From positions 1 through 49,682 of the forward strand of contig JAEESJ010000030.1 of assembly GCA_016286235.1 (NCBI GenBank): 49,682 nucleotides of DNA. The letters run 5' to 3'. The DNA comes from Opitutales bacterium (GTDB lineage: Bacteria; Verrucomicrobiota; Verrucomicrobiia; Opitutales; UBA9783). Below, one piece after another: positions 1 through 8,503 of this stretch. Position 1 is the first letter of the stretch, and the number at the start of each line of letters is the position of its first letter. The notes under the pieces are model-generated. The model did not search any database. It was not told the DNA's origin and was given only the letters and a program-made list of their open reading frames with translations. Position numbers and translations under genes: made by a program.

Positions 1-77
1 ACAAAAAACATTTTTTGATTTTTTTAATAAAGCGGGAACGGGAATGCATTTTTTCCGCTTTGAAAGCGCTTTGCGCA

Positions 78-857
78 TCATCGATACGTCAACGCCAGGG
101 CTTCGACAATTTTATCCCAGCCGTCAACCAGCACAAACAGCATCAGTTTGAAGGGAAGCGAAATGGTCATCGGCGAAACCATCATCATGCCCATGGCGAG
201 CAGAATGTTCGAAACCACCAAATCGATGACGATAAACGGCAAATAAATCAGAAAGCCGATTTCGAATGCCGCGGTCAGTTCGGACAAAACGAACGACGGA
301 ACGATAAGCAATAAACTTGAATCGTCCAAGTCCTCCAAATAGGCTTTCGGCCACAATTTCTTGGCGATGGATTTGAAAAATGCGCTGTGTTTCGGGGTTG
401 AATGTTTGGTTAAGAAGTCCGTCAGCGGTTGTTTGACGTAATTAAAAATTGCCCCCAATTCGTCCGCTTTGTTTCGAACCGTTTGTACGGGCTGTAATAA
501 ATTGGCAAGCCAATCGGAACTTTGCTTTTTTGCGAACGGTTGCATGGGCGGCGGCAGTTTGAAGGTATCGGGATGTGCTTTTCGATCTTCCAGTGCCGTA
601 TTGGCTTCGGTCACGCGTTGAATGCTTTCCTGTAACGTCGGCGCCATGATGTAAATCGTCAAAACAATCGCCAAGCCGTTGATGACCATATTCGGCGGCA
701 CCTGTTGCAATCCCATTGCCTGGCGCAACAAGTTCATCACCACCACCAGTTTGATGAAGGACGTAACCATCATCGCAACGAACGGCACGAGTGCCAACGT
801 TACGAGCAGGATCATGATCCCGGCGGGATCGTAAATGAAAGGTCCGGTATCCGGCAT
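78..857 (-). CDS. sctR: Type III secretion export-gate protein SctR
   Basis: Inner-membrane core component of the type III export apparatus (SctR/YscR/FliP family, Pfam FliP type), 259 aa. Hydrophobic segments lie at about residues 14-36 and 58-74, with a C-terminal pair at about 185-220 (PSFVLSELTAAFEIGFLIY, PFIVIDLVVSNILL); the closing VSPMTISLPFKLMLFVLVDGW is the family signature. A hydrophilic stretch of about 100 residues (roughly 78-175) sits between the two membrane halves. It is the last recognisable gene of the sct operon, 29 bp after sctQ. The expected next gene, sctS, is not recognisable in the 77 bases left in the window. The needle genes upstream make a flagellar FliP unlikely. 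Confidence 0.95.
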   Translation of the reverse strand: MPDTGPFIYDPAGIMILLVTLALVPFVAMMVTSFIKLVVVMNLLRQAMGLQQVPPNMVINGLAIVLTIYIMAPTLQESIQRVTEANTALEDRKAHPDTFKLPPPMQPFAKKQSSDWLANLLQPVQTVRNKADELGAIFNYVKQPLTDFLTKHSTPKHSAFFKSIAKKLWPKAYLEDLDDSSLLLIVPSFVLSELTAAFEIGFLIYLPFIVIDLVVSNILLAMGMMMVSPMTISLPFKLMLFVLVDGWDKIVEALALTYR

Positions 858-886
858 GGGAAGCGGCTTTGCTGTTTAAAATAGCA

Positions 887-1933
887 TTATTTGAGGGATA
901 AGTGCGTGACGCGAACGCCGAGGCGGTCGTTGATTTGAACCCATTCGCCCTGACCGATGCAATGCCCGTTTGCCAGAATTTGCACTTGTTCGTCGGGCTT
1001 TTGATCCAATTCAAACGTGTAACCTTCGTGCAACTGTTGCAGTTGTTCGAAGGTAATTTCCTTTTTGCCCGCTTCGAAGGTGACAACCACAGGTAATTGT
1101 TCCATCGGGAACGCGGTTTTTTCGGGTTCCGCCGATCCTTCGGTAAGCGCATTATCACCTTCGAGCTCGGATAATTCGGCATCGTCGTCGGGCATGACTC
1201 CGACGGGTAAATCATGATTTTCTTCTTCCATAAGCAAACCGGTAACGCAAAATTGTTGTTCCTTCTTTTCGGCAAAAAACACGGCTTTTCCGCAGTAAAA
1301 TTTCACGCGATCGCGCGGTGTTTGCGACAGGATAATGTCGCCGACACACAGCGATTTGACTTCCTCAATCGTCAAACGCGCCTGCCCCGTCAATAAGCGG
1401 AACGGGAACATGCAGGCATTTCCGCTTAAGCCTTCGGTCGAACCGTTCTTTTGGTAAATCTTCTCCATCAGTTGCGGAGCAGCATTGTCGCCGTCTTCGA
1501 TAATATAGAGGCGGTAAAGGTTCTTTTCGGCGTTGCTCCAATCAAAGTAGAGCGTATTCGGAATGGTTTGAATGCTCCAATGGCTTTCGCGAATTTTGAG
1601 GGTTTCGTGGAATTGCGCAAAAATTCCGCAAATATCTTCGCGAAGCGTTTCCAGAAATAAATTTAGAAATTCCTTTCCGAGCGCGTTGATATCCAGACCC
1701 GCCAAATCGGGTTCCAGAAATTCACACAAACCTTGTTCGGGGGCGAAGAAGTAGACGGTTTTTTCTCTCCAGATATAACTCAATACCGCGCCGCGCGTGA
1801 ACGTTTGACAGCCGCCGATTTTGAAAAAACATTCATTGTCCCGATACGTGAACGGCAACGGTTCACGCCAGATGTTTCCCAGATGTACGTAAGCTGGTGG
1901 CAGCGAAATACTCGGTTTGAAGCGTTCCGTCAT
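887..1933 (-). CDS. sctQ: Type III secretion cytoplasmic-ring (C-ring/pod) protein SctQ
   Basis: SctQ (YscQ/CdsQ, FliM/FliN-like), 348 aa, would form the cytosolic sorting platform with SctK and SctL. The last ~75 residues (PVVVTFEAGKKEITFEQL ... VQILANGHCIGQGEWVQIND.LGVRVT) form a clear SpoA/SPOA domain. A second, weaker SpoA-like stretch is visible around residues 190-240 (SLCVGDIILSQTP). An acidic linker (about 250-275) separates them. The N-terminal half is divergent and recognisable only by position. The start codon overlaps the sctP stop by 4 bp (ATGA), so translation is probably coupled. Confidence 0.9.
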   Translation of the reverse strand: MTERFKPSISLPPAYVHLGNIWREPLPFTYRDNECFFKIGGCQTFTRGAVLSYIWREKTVYFFAPEQGLCEFLEPDLAGLDINALGKEFLNLFLETLREDICGIFAQFHETLKIRESHWSIQTIPNTLYFDWSNAEKNLYRLYIIEDGDNAAPQLMEKIYQKNGSTEGLSGNACMFPFRLLTGQARLTIEEVKSLCVGDIILSQTPRDRVKFYCGKAVFFAEKKEQQFCVTGLLMEEENHDLPVGVMPDDDAELSELEGDNALTEGSAEPEKTAFPMEQLPVVVTFEAGKKEITFEQLQQLHEGYTFELDQKPDEQVQILANGHCIGQGEWVQINDRLGVRVTHLSLK

Positions 1934-3198
1934 GTTGTTTCCTCCTCATCTGTCGCTTGGTAATCGAAGCGGTTGCGCGAGCGTCCGTCGTGCGGTTGTG
2001 CAAGTTCCGACGAAGCCTGCGAGGACGAAACCCGCACCGAAATTGCGCGGTACGTTTTTAATTCTCCCTGTAAATACGTTTGTAAGTCCGATTGGTGCTG
2101 TTGCAGAAATTGAATGCTGTCTTTATTTTGCGAAATCAGCCGTATATCCAGCGAAGTGCCGTTCTGTATGAATTGCACCTCAGTGTTCTGCAACAGCCGC
2201 GGCGACAGCTGAACCGTCACGGTTTGTTGCGTGTTGAGCGCGCTCGAAGAAACCAAAATCCGATCGATGATGTGATCGCGTATTTGTTGTGCGATGAGTA
2301 TTGCGTGTGACTTCGATGTCTGCGCGGCGGTCGGAGCCTGCACGGGAGCGATGATTTCGTTCGCCGTCCGTAAAAACGGAATGGTGTCGATGACGGCGGT
2401 TCTTTGAGGTTCGGAAGTATTTTCGGGTGAACGCTCCTGTTTTGCCTTTTCCGCCGCAGGTACCGCAGTCGGAGTGCCGTTTTTGGCTTTTGAAGGAGGT
2501 TTTTGTGCCGAACAGGTTGCATCAAAATTCGAAATTTCCGTTTGGTGAGTGTTCGAACCGTTCCCGGACGGATGGGCAACGTTCGATTCTCCCGTTCCAA
2601 CAAAAGGGATTTTCGAAGTTGTTTTCGAAACGTCTGTTGAAACCGACGGTACCGATAATTTCCGAAGAAGCGTCGTTGGACTTTTGAGTGTCAGTGACGG
2701 TTTCGGATGGGCAGAGAATGATTTTGGCGACGTTTTTTCGGTGCCGTGAACGTCGTTTGTCTGTTTTTCGGGAGGTGTATGATCGAGCAAAGTATCTTGC
2801 GATGTCGTTCCCGCACTTTTTAATGTTTCGCGAAACATCATCGGTTCCGAAACGTTCGCGGCATCGTTTGTGTTTTTAAATGTTTTCGAGGGAGCGATTG
2901 GAGTTTTTGTATCGAATGTCACCGCGGTTTTTGCATGAAAAGATTGATGTGGATTGGAAATGTTTGGTTTAGAAGATGAAGCGGATTTATCATCTGCGTT
3001 TGTCGAAAATCCCGTAGCACTTTTTCCCTCTTCTTTTGACGACGTTTGTAATTGCTTCCGAAATTGGGCGACGTTTTCCGGGTCGATCGATAAATGTTTA
3101 ACATCGGTAGCAATGTTTCCATCCGCATCGGACGTGGCGGTCAACGCAATATCAGATTTGAGGACGGTACCCGTTTCAATCGAAAGACCTTTATCCAT
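1930..3198 (-). CDS. sctP: Needle-length regulator SctP (FliK/YscP-like)
   Basis: 422-aa protein in the sctP position between sctO and sctQ. Residues 1 to about 300 are low-complexity, rich in Ser, Thr, Lys and Pro and probably disordered, as is usual for the ruler part of this family. The C-terminal ~100 residues contain a FliK-like substrate-switch domain with the typical strand-rich pattern TVTVQLSPRLLQNTEVQF...SLDIRLISQN followed by helices. It overlaps sctO by 8 bp and sctQ by 4 bp. The ruler part evolves fast, so the call rests on the C-terminal domain plus gene order. Confidence 0.82.
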   Translation of the reverse strand: MDKGLSIETGTVLKSDIALTATSDADGNIATDVKHLSIDPENVAQFRKQLQTSSKEEGKSATGFSTNADDKSASSSKPNISNPHQSFHAKTAVTFDTKTPIAPSKTFKNTNDAANVSEPMMFRETLKSAGTTSQDTLLDHTPPEKQTNDVHGTEKTSPKSFSAHPKPSLTLKSPTTLLRKLSVPSVSTDVSKTTSKIPFVGTGESNVAHPSGNGSNTHQTEISNFDATCSAQKPPSKAKNGTPTAVPAAEKAKQERSPENTSEPQRTAVIDTIPFLRTANEIIAPVQAPTAAQTSKSHAILIAQQIRDHIIDRILVSSSALNTQQTVTVQLSPRLLQNTEVQFIQNGTSLDIRLISQNKDSIQFLQQHQSDLQTYLQGELKTYRAISVRVSSSQASSELAQPHDGRSRNRFDYQATDEEETT

Positions 3199-3673
3199 GA
3201 TGCGCCTTTGTTTTAAAATCTTCCAATTCCTTGTCCTGCGTAAATTCGTCCAAACGCCGCATGTCTTCCTTCCAAATTTTCTTGTGCTCTTCGATCTTGT
3301 CCATTTCCTTCCAGGCCTGTCTCAACGCCTGCGCGCATTCCCGAACCGTCTCATGCGCCTCGTTGCATTTATTATGAGCTTTTTCGACCTCAACGGCAAG
3401 TTTCATTTGATGCTCGTCCAGCTTGCCGAGCTTGAAAGCGATAATGTCCATGTAATTGCGCCTGAACTTAACCTTTTCAAGTGCCAGTTCGTAAATTCTT
3501 TGAATAAACTTCGGCTTTTTTTGAATAAAATCCGCCTCTTTATCCTGCTGTTCCTTCAGAAATTGTTCCGCTTCGCGCAATGCCTGTTTAGCTTTAAGCA
3601 GTGCCGTTTCGGCGGCATCCTTGCGACGATCGCGAATGCGCAAAATATCCTGCAATTCGTATTTGGCGCTCAT
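3191..3673 (-). CDS. sctO: Type III ATPase central stalk protein SctO
   Basis: 160-aa, highly charged, almost entirely alpha-helical coiled-coil protein (YscO/FliJ/CdsO type) that would insert into the SctN hexamer and link it to the export gate. Heptad-like helices run from about residue 5 to 65 and 75 to 150, with the turn near 65-75, matching the two-helix hairpin of the family. The start overlaps the sctN stop (ATGA). Sequence conservation in SctO is always low, so the assignment relies on size, coiled coil and the position directly after sctN. Confidence 0.88.
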   Translation of the reverse strand: MSAKYELQDILRIRDRRKDAAETALLKAKQALREAEQFLKEQQDKEADFIQKKPKFIQRIYELALEKVKFRRNYMDIIAFKLGKLDEHQMKLAVEVEKAHNKCNEAHETVRECAQALRQAWKEMDKIEEHKKIWKEDMRRLDEFTQDKELEDFKTKAHHG

Positions 3674-4995
3674 GCATTGACGATTTGGATCATGCGTTCG
3701 ATCGTCTCTTTAAAGGAGATTTTTTCCGACAAGCCCTGTCGCAGGAATTCGTTCAGTTGCGGCATTTTATCGATGGCTTCGTCCGTTTCGGCGTCGTTGC
3801 CCTTTTTGTATTCGCCGATGCGCAACAGCAATTCCACCTCTTGATATTTGGCAAGCAGACTTCGGAATTTTCCCGCCGCCGCTTTATGCTCCCTGTCGAT
3901 AATGGCATTCATGCAACGGCTGATGCTCGCTAAAATATCAATCGCGGGGTAATGGTTCGCGGACGCCAGTTTGCGCGAAAGGATAATATGCCCGTCCAGG
4001 ATGGAGCGCGTTTCGTCTGCGATCGGTTCCGTCATGTCGTCGCCTTCCACCAGGATTGTATATAACGCGGTAATGGAGCCTTTCTCCGATTGACCTGCGC
4101 GTTCCATCAGTTTCGGCAAGGTTGCAAACACCGACGGCGGAAAGCCGCGTCGCGTCGGCGGTTCTCCCGCCGCAAGTCCGATTTCGCGCTGTGCACGTCC
4201 GAAACGCGTTACGCTGTCCATTAAGAGAAGAACTTTCTTCCCTTTATCTCGAAAATACTCGGCAACGCTGGTGGCAACATAAGCGGCTTTCAGACGTTCC
4301 GTGGAGGAACGATCCGAGGTGGCAATGACCAAAACTGAATGTTTGAGTCCTTCTTCGCCCAAATCTTTTTCGACGAACTCGCGCACTTCGCGTCCGCGTT
4401 CACCGATGAGAGCTAAGATCGTAACTTCCGCCTCGGTATTGCGGATGATTTGCGCCAACAGCGTACTTTTACCGCCGCCCGCCGCCGCAAAAATTCCCAG
4501 ACGCTGACCTTCGCCGCAAGTGAGAAGACCGTCGAGTGCGCGCAAACCGAGCGAAATCGGCGTATCAATCGGCTTTCGGGTCATGGGCGGCGGCGGATCG
4601 GCATAAACGGGATAATACGTCTCGGGTTCGAAGGAACCTTTTGTTTCAATATCACTGACGTTGCCCAAGCCGTCCAAAACCCGACCGAGCAGTCCCGGAC
4701 CTACCGGGACGCTGTGGGTACGCCCCGAAGGAATGACTTGCGTGGAAGAAGAAATGCCGTTGACTTCGCCCAAAGGCGTCAACAGAGCCGCATCCTGAAC
4801 GAAGCCGACCACTTCCGCCAATGCATTGCTTTGGTCGTTCGGATTGTGCAACGTGCACAATTCGCCGATTTTGACGCCCGGCACATAGGCTTTAATCATG
4901 CTTCCGACCACCTGCAATACTTTGCCCTTGGTGATCAACGAAGGTGTTGACTGAATGGTACGGGTAAAGAAGCCGTTCGGGAAAAGCGTGTCCAT
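3670..4995 (-). CDS. sctN: Type III secretion ATPase SctN
   Basis: 441-aa F1-beta-like ATPase that powers unloading of chaperones and unfolding of substrates at the base of the injectisome. An N-terminal beta-barrel (to about residue 90) precedes the P-loop AAAGGGKST (about 170-178), [19 protein letters not shown] with the catalytic Glu, Walker [18 protein letters not shown] and the [20 protein letters not shown] loop typical of SctN/FliI rather than F1 ATPase. The P-loop has GGG where many relatives have GVG. Gaps to sctL (4 bp) and overlap with sctO (4 bp) show a single transcript. Non-flagellar identity follows from the needle, rod and chaperone genes. Confidence 0.97.
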   Translation of the reverse strand: MDTLFPNGFFTRTIQSTPSLITKGKVLQVVGSMIKAYVPGVKIGELCTLHNPNDQSNALAEVVGFVQDAALLTPLGEVNGISSSTQVIPSGRTHSVPVGPGLLGRVLDGLGNVSDIETKGSFEPETYYPVYADPPPPMTRKPIDTPISLGLRALDGLLTCGEGQRLGIFAAAGGGKSTLLAQIIRNTEAEVTILALIGERGREVREFVEKDLGEEGLKHSVLVIATSDRSSTERLKAAYVATSVAEYFRDKGKKVLLLMDSVTRFGRAQREIGLAAGEPPTRRGFPPSVFATLPKLMERAGQSEKGSITALYTILVEGDDMTEPIADETRSILDGHIILSRKLASANHYPAIDILASISRCMNAIIDREHKAAAGKFRSLLAKYQEVELLLRIGEYKKGNDAETDEAIDKMPQLNEFLRQGLSEKISFKETIERMIQIVNA

Positions 4996-4999
4996 GGAA

Positions 5000-5635
5000 T
5001 TACTTCAAACTTGCCTGAACGGCTTTGATGAGGGTTTCCAACTGCAACGGAATGCTGGCATCCAAAATACCCGTTTCGGTTTCGAGAAGGCAGGAATCGA
5101 GCGGAAGTTCTTTGTCGGCAACCACTTCGATGTGTTTCAGCGACGGATGTTGCGCAATCAATTCATCCGTTTTGCCTTTGAGCAGAACCAGCTGATCGGG
5201 ATGCACCGAAATATGAAGGGTTTTCTCCTCCGACAGGGTCTTAATCGATTGTTTCACCAGCTGATACATGCGTTCTTCCGGCGGAATTTCGCCGAGAATT
5301 TTCAGAAACAGATCCTTCAATGTTTGCACGAAGGTTTGTTCGAGCAGGGAAAAATAGCGGATGCCGTTTTCCGTCATCGAAAAAATCATTTCGAGCATCT
5401 TTTGTTGACACTGCTTCTCACTCTCCGCTTGTGCATTTTTAAAGAGTTCGTCGCATTCGGCTTGAGCGTTCTCCTTCATGAGACGGATTTGAACATCGGT
5501 GTGCTCGAGGAGTTTCCGCTGCTTCTTTTGTGCAATTTCAAGAATTTCCTCCGTTTTTGCATGGAGCATGTATTCGTCGCAACGGATGATGCGATCGGCG
5601 GGACAAAATTGTTTCGAACTCTTTAAAATCAGCAT
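5000..5635 (-). CDS. sctL: ATPase stator/regulator SctL
   Basis: 211-aa YscL/FliH-type stator. A long charged helix spans about residues 20-90 ([20 protein letters not shown]...), and a C-terminal globular part has the V-ATPase E-subunit-like pattern [13 protein letters not shown] and [26 protein letters not shown], typical of SctL/HrpE. It would dimerise and tether SctN to SctQ. It sits between sctK and sctN with 3-4 bp gaps, the conserved K-L-N order. Confidence 0.93.
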   Translation of the reverse strand: MLILKSSKQFCPADRIIRCDEYMLHAKTEEILEIAQKKQRKLLEHTDVQIRLMKENAQAECDELFKNAQAESEKQCQQKMLEMIFSMTENGIRYFSLLEQTFVQTLKDLFLKILGEIPPEERMYQLVKQSIKTLSEEKTLHISVHPDQLVLLKGKTDELIAQHPSLKHIEVVADKELPLDSCLLETETGILDASIPLQLETLIKAVQASLK

Positions 5636-5638
5636 ATT

Positions 5639-6277
5639 TTAGAAAACCTCCGTTTCTTTTAAAAGATGTCGGCAAACGTTAAACAGTTGCTGTTGCAGGT
5701 GCGGATCGATGACGTGGTAAAAATTCCACGTTGATCCGTTGTTAAATTTTAAAATGAGGCGTTGTATCAACGGTTCAGGTTGTTGCGTCCACAGGTATTC
5801 CGTCAAAAATTTTCCGACGGCGGGAATTCTTTGTTCCAATTCGCCGGAACAGGGCGGTACCGCGATGCTCTCCAATATCGGTGCATATAAACTGCCGCGA
5901 TGAACAATAAAATTATAGCCTTTTTCGGAAATAAGCGACAGCAAAAGCTTTTTCTTAAAATAATCGACCGTCGTTTTAACTTCGCTCAAAAAATACAACG
6001 CGCCGAGCAAATCCTTAAACGTGCTCCATTGTTGCGGTGATAAGGCTAAAAAATCGCAATACTGATGTTGTGAGAGTTCTTCCGAAAGAGGTTTTAACTT
6101 CAGATAACGGAAAAGATGCGTAAAGACTTTAAACTTCAACCGCGGATGTTGAAGTGCCGTGAAGTTGTGCAGAGCCTTCGGCAGACATTGATCCAAAAAC
6201 GACGAATGAACGGATAACCGAAAATTGCGGTCAACCGTTTGTCGTATTCGTTCCGATCGCGTTGCATCCGTTGTCAC
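5639..6277 (-). CDS. sctK: Sorting-platform protein SctK-like
   Basis: 212-aa helical protein in the K position between the lipoprotein SctJ and SctL. It has the Leu/Phe/Tyr-rich character of YscK/CT560-like proteins, which link the inner-membrane ring to the SctQ pods, but I see no diagnostic motif. Its start overlaps the sctJ stop by 4 bp. The function is inferred mainly from gene order (J-K-L-N as in Yersinia, and J-CT560-L in Chlamydia). Confidence 0.7.
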   Translation of the reverse strand: MTTDATRSERIRQTVDRNFRLSVHSSFLDQCLPKALHNFTALQHPRLKFKVFTHLFRYLKLKPLSEELSQHQYCDFLALSPQQWSTFKDLLGALYFLSEVKTTVDYFKKKLLLSLISEKGYNFIVHRGSLYAPILESIAVPPCSGELEQRIPAVGKFLTEYLWTQQPEPLIQRLILKFNNGSTWNFYHVIDPHLQQQLFNVCRHLLKETEVF

Positions 6278-7068
6278 TGTTGTTCACCGTTGTCTTTCGT
6301 TTCTTTGGCTTCGGTCGGCTGTTGTTTTCGGTTGCGGTTTAGCCAAAACAGCAATCCGCCGCCGCTTAAAATTCCGAGTGCGAAGGAAACACCCAGAAGC
6401 GTGAAGAACGGAGCAATCGAAGCAATGTTAAGTTTAATCCCGAAAATATCCTTCGTCATCGGCTTTTTCGCGTTTGCAAACGGCAGACGATCGTTGGGGT
6501 TGGAAGCGGGGAACAGCGATAAATTGACCTTATCGTACGTTAAACCTTCGATGCCGTTGGTGACCAGCTGGCGAATTTCGCGCGAGCAATCTTCCAGGTT
6601 TATTTGCGGCAGGTAAGAAATGAAGACGGAAGCGGAGGAGGGCGTAAATTTTTCCGTGTACGGATCGTTGTCGGGCAACACGATATGAACGCGCGCGGTA
6701 ACAACGCCGTGAATGTGCGTCAACGTTTCCGCGAGTTCGTCCGAAAGCGCGTGCATAAAGCGAATGCGCTCCTCCGTCGGCGACGAAACCAATCCCGACT
6801 TTTTAAAGGCTTCGCCTAATGACGAAAACGTGTCCTTCGGGTAGCCCGCTTCGTTGAGAAGCTGAACGCCCTGAGAAAATTGCGTTTTATCAACGGTCAG
6901 ATCCCATGTATTTTCCGCACCGGCCACTTTTGTACAGGCGATGTCGTTCGACAATAAAATCGCCGCCATGTCGTTGACTTCTTTTTCCGGCAAACCCTTA
7001 TATAAGATTTGTTGTCCGCACCCCGCCAACGACAGCAGGCTCAAAGAAATCAACGCGCGCTTCTTCAT
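6274..7068 (-). CDS. sctJ: Inner-membrane ring lipoprotein SctJ
   Basis: 264-aa YscJ/FliF-family lipoprotein forming the inner MS-type ring. The ORF track starts 27 codons too early. The start used here, MKKRALISLSLLSLAGCGQQ, gives a proper lipoprotein signal with lipobox LAGC (Cys at about 17) and overlaps the sctI stop as TAATG. The YscJ ring-building domain follows (KGLPEKEVNDMAAILLSNDI, GYPKDTFSSLGEAF, SPTEERIRFMHALSDELAETL, VTARVHIVLPDNDP). A C-terminal transmembrane helix (about 220-243) and a short basic/acidic tail complete the typical layout. Confidence 0.96.
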   Translation of the reverse strand: MKKRALISLSLLSLAGCGQQILYKGLPEKEVNDMAAILLSNDIACTKVAGAENTWDLTVDKTQFSQGVQLLNEAGYPKDTFSSLGEAFKKSGLVSSPTEERIRFMHALSDELAETLTHIHGVVTARVHIVLPDNDPYTEKFTPSSASVFISYLPQINLEDCSREIRQLVTNGIEGLTYDKVNLSLFPASNPNDRLPFANAKKPMTKDIFGIKLNIASIAPFFTLLGVSFALGILSGGGLLFWLNRNRKQQPTEAKETKDNGEQQ

Positions 7069-7490
7069 TACTGATTTCGCATTAAGGTTTGAACGCCGTT
7101 GGAAACCGAACCGGCAACTTTGCTCGTCAGTTCGTTTTGTAACTGCCACTTCATCACACCGACCTGCATTTTGACGGCATCCGCCATCGTCATGGTATCT
7201 TTGTCGTTCAGACCTTTCGTGACTTCCTGTAATGCGTGCATGGCGTTGGCGTGCGCATCCGATACCTTTTGAATGGTGTTCAAAATCGCTTCGCCGGGCG
7301 TGACCGCTCCTTCATGTACCGCGGATGGTATGCGCGGAGCGGTTTGTTCGTTGGTCGCCAACGGTTCATCGGGAAGCAGGTTCGGCAAATCGGCTTTGAT
7401 GTCATCGAGCGTACTGCCCGATTGTTGATATGCCTGCTGCGCATTGGAGTTGCCGAATGCGTTGGTTAAAATATCGCCTTCGATGGACAT
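7068..7490 (-). CDS. sctI: Inner rod protein SctI
   Basis: 140-aa protein directly before sctJ. The C-terminal helix (VKMQVGVMKWQLQNELTSK followed by VAGSVSNGVQTLMRNQ) matches the conserved end of YscI/PrgJ rod proteins (EL..KVA.....V.TL...Q). The N-terminal ~70 residues are Pro/Ala rich and probably flexible. It would assemble the short rod joining the export gate to the needle and take part in substrate switching with SctP. The stop codon overlaps the true sctJ start. Confidence 0.88.
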   Translation of the reverse strand: MSIEGDILTNAFGNSNAQQAYQQSGSTLDDIKADLPNLLPDEPLATNEQTAPRIPSAVHEGAVTPGEAILNTIQKVSDAHANAMHALQEVTKGLNDKDTMTMADAVKMQVGVMKWQLQNELTSKVAGSVSNGVQTLMRNQ

Positions 7491-7505
7491 ACGCGTCTCC
7501 TCCCT

Positions 7506-7949
7506 TTAATTGGCAACCTTTTGGCACTGCTCCGCCTGCAATTTATGCAGCGACAGCGTTTTTTTGCAGGTTTCCAAAATCCCTTGCGCAATGGAACGCG
7601 TGTCGTTGTCCTTGCAGTTTTTCAGAATGTGCTTCGACAAACTGACGGCTTCGTCATCCGCTTTGCCCATCCTGAGCGCAATCGCCAGGAAACCTTTGAC
7701 CGTTTCGTTATTCGGGTCTTCTTTGAGACACGCCATCAGCATTTTATTGGCATCCGTAACATGACACATCATCAGTTCTCCCATCGCCTGCGCAATTTTG
7801 GAATTGATGTTGTGCGGACGTGCTTCGACGAGTGCGGAGAAAATTTCCTGCGCTTCCTTAAAACGTCCGCGTTCAATACCGACAAATGCCACATTGGCAA
7901 GTAATTCCAGCAATTCGCCCGGGAATGTTTTTTTAAGTTCTTTGTCCAT
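7506..7949 (-). CDS. Needle-subunit chaperone, YscG/CdsG-like TPR protein
   Basis: 147-aa all-helical protein with tetratricopeptide-type repeats: ELLANVAFVGIERGRFKEAQEIF (residues ~10-35), ARPHNINSKIAQAMGELMM (~45-65) and EDPNNETVKGFLAIALRMGK (~77-100). In Yersinia, Pseudomonas and Chlamydia a small TPR protein (YscG, PscG, CdsG) pairs with a YscE-type helical hairpin to hold the needle subunit monomeric in the cytosol. Here it directly follows sctF, and a YscE-like ORF directly precedes sctF, reproducing the E-F-G order. The role is inferred from fold and context. Confidence 0.82.
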   Translation of the reverse strand: MDKELKKTFPGELLELLANVAFVGIERGRFKEAQEIFSALVEARPHNINSKIAQAMGELMMCHVTDANKMLMACLKEDPNNETVKGFLAIALRMGKADDEAVSLSKHILKNCKDNDTRSIAQGILETCKKTLSLHKLQAEQCQKVAN

Positions 7950-7956
7950 GATTCAA

Positions 7957-8283
7957 TTACCTCCCGACGTTTTGAATGGTATTTTTCAGACCCGAAGCGA
8001 TACCCGAAGCAAAGTTGGACAGCAGTTGCGATGCCAGTTGCCAACGCGACAGGTTCACTTGTGCCTGCAAAAGACGGCTTTGATCCAACTGACCGGGATC
8101 GATTTTCGACAAATCGGTCAATTCCTTGTTAATGGCCGCTTCGCCTTTCGACAATAAGCCTCCGATATTGTTGAAGACCTTATCGAGGTTTGCGACATCG
8201 CTCAGTTGCCATGCGCCTTCGTAAAACAGGTAGTTATTCCCTGATTGTTCGGGCGCGATATCCGGCATGGGTACGTCAGGCAT
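7957..8283 (-). CDS. sctF: Needle filament subunit SctF
   Basis: 108-aa needle protein (YscF/MxiH/CdsF family). The C-terminal half carries the family pattern: LDQSRLLQAQVNLSRWQLAS then LLSNFASGIASGLKNTIQNV, i.e. a Q-x-x-L-x-x-W helix and an S-x-x-K-x-x-x-x-x-I end. A helix around residues 30-60 (VANLDKVFNNIGGLLSKGEA) is the first arm of the hairpin. It is slightly longer than the typical 80-90 residues because of a Pro-rich N-terminal extension (MPDVPMPDIAPEQ). It lies between the two putative needle chaperones. Confidence 0.9.
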   Translation of the reverse strand: MPDVPMPDIAPEQSGNNYLFYEGAWQLSDVANLDKVFNNIGGLLSKGEAAINKELTDLSKIDPGQLDQSRLLQAQVNLSRWQLASQLLSNFASGIASGLKNTIQNVGR

Positions 8284-8284
8284 A

Positions 8285-8497
8285 TTATGCTTCCTCCGTT
8301 GTTAAAATGGTTTGCGCGTGTGTAACGGCTCGCAGAATGTGCGACAGTACGGATTTCAGGTTTTCCGGAACCGCCGCACCCGCCAGTTGTCGCTGATAAC
8401 GCGCCAGGGTATCCGACAACTGCCGACGATAATGACCGCCATGGTCGCTTTTCAATTCGCGCGACATGTCGGTCAGGTGAAGATTGGGTGTATTCAT
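8285..8497 (-). CDS. Small needle co-chaperone, YscE/CdsE-like
   Basis: 70-aa helical protein just upstream of sctF with a 1-bp gap. Two amphipathic helices are predicted (about 12-40 and 44-68), with a short turn at AAVPEN, which fits the YscE/PscE/CdsE hairpin. No enzymatic motif. The call depends on size, helical-hairpin pattern and its place in the order D-E-F-G. Confidence 0.72.
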   Translation of the reverse strand: MNTPNLHLTDMSRELKSDHGGHYRRQLSDTLARYQRQLAGAAVPENLKSVLSHILRAVTHAQTILTTEEA

Positions 8498-8503
8498 AAA
8501 GTT

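Noticed and set aside
29-61. AAAGCGG...CCGCTTT inverted repeat as a terminator of the sct operon
   Set aside because: On the minus strand the stem is followed by A-rich, not T-rich, sequence, so it is not a Rho-independent terminator.
3670-4995. FliI (flagellar ATPase) instead of SctN
   Set aside because: The surrounding needle, rod, YscE/YscG-like and FHA-SctD genes define a non-flagellar system and no flagellin, hook or rod genes are present.
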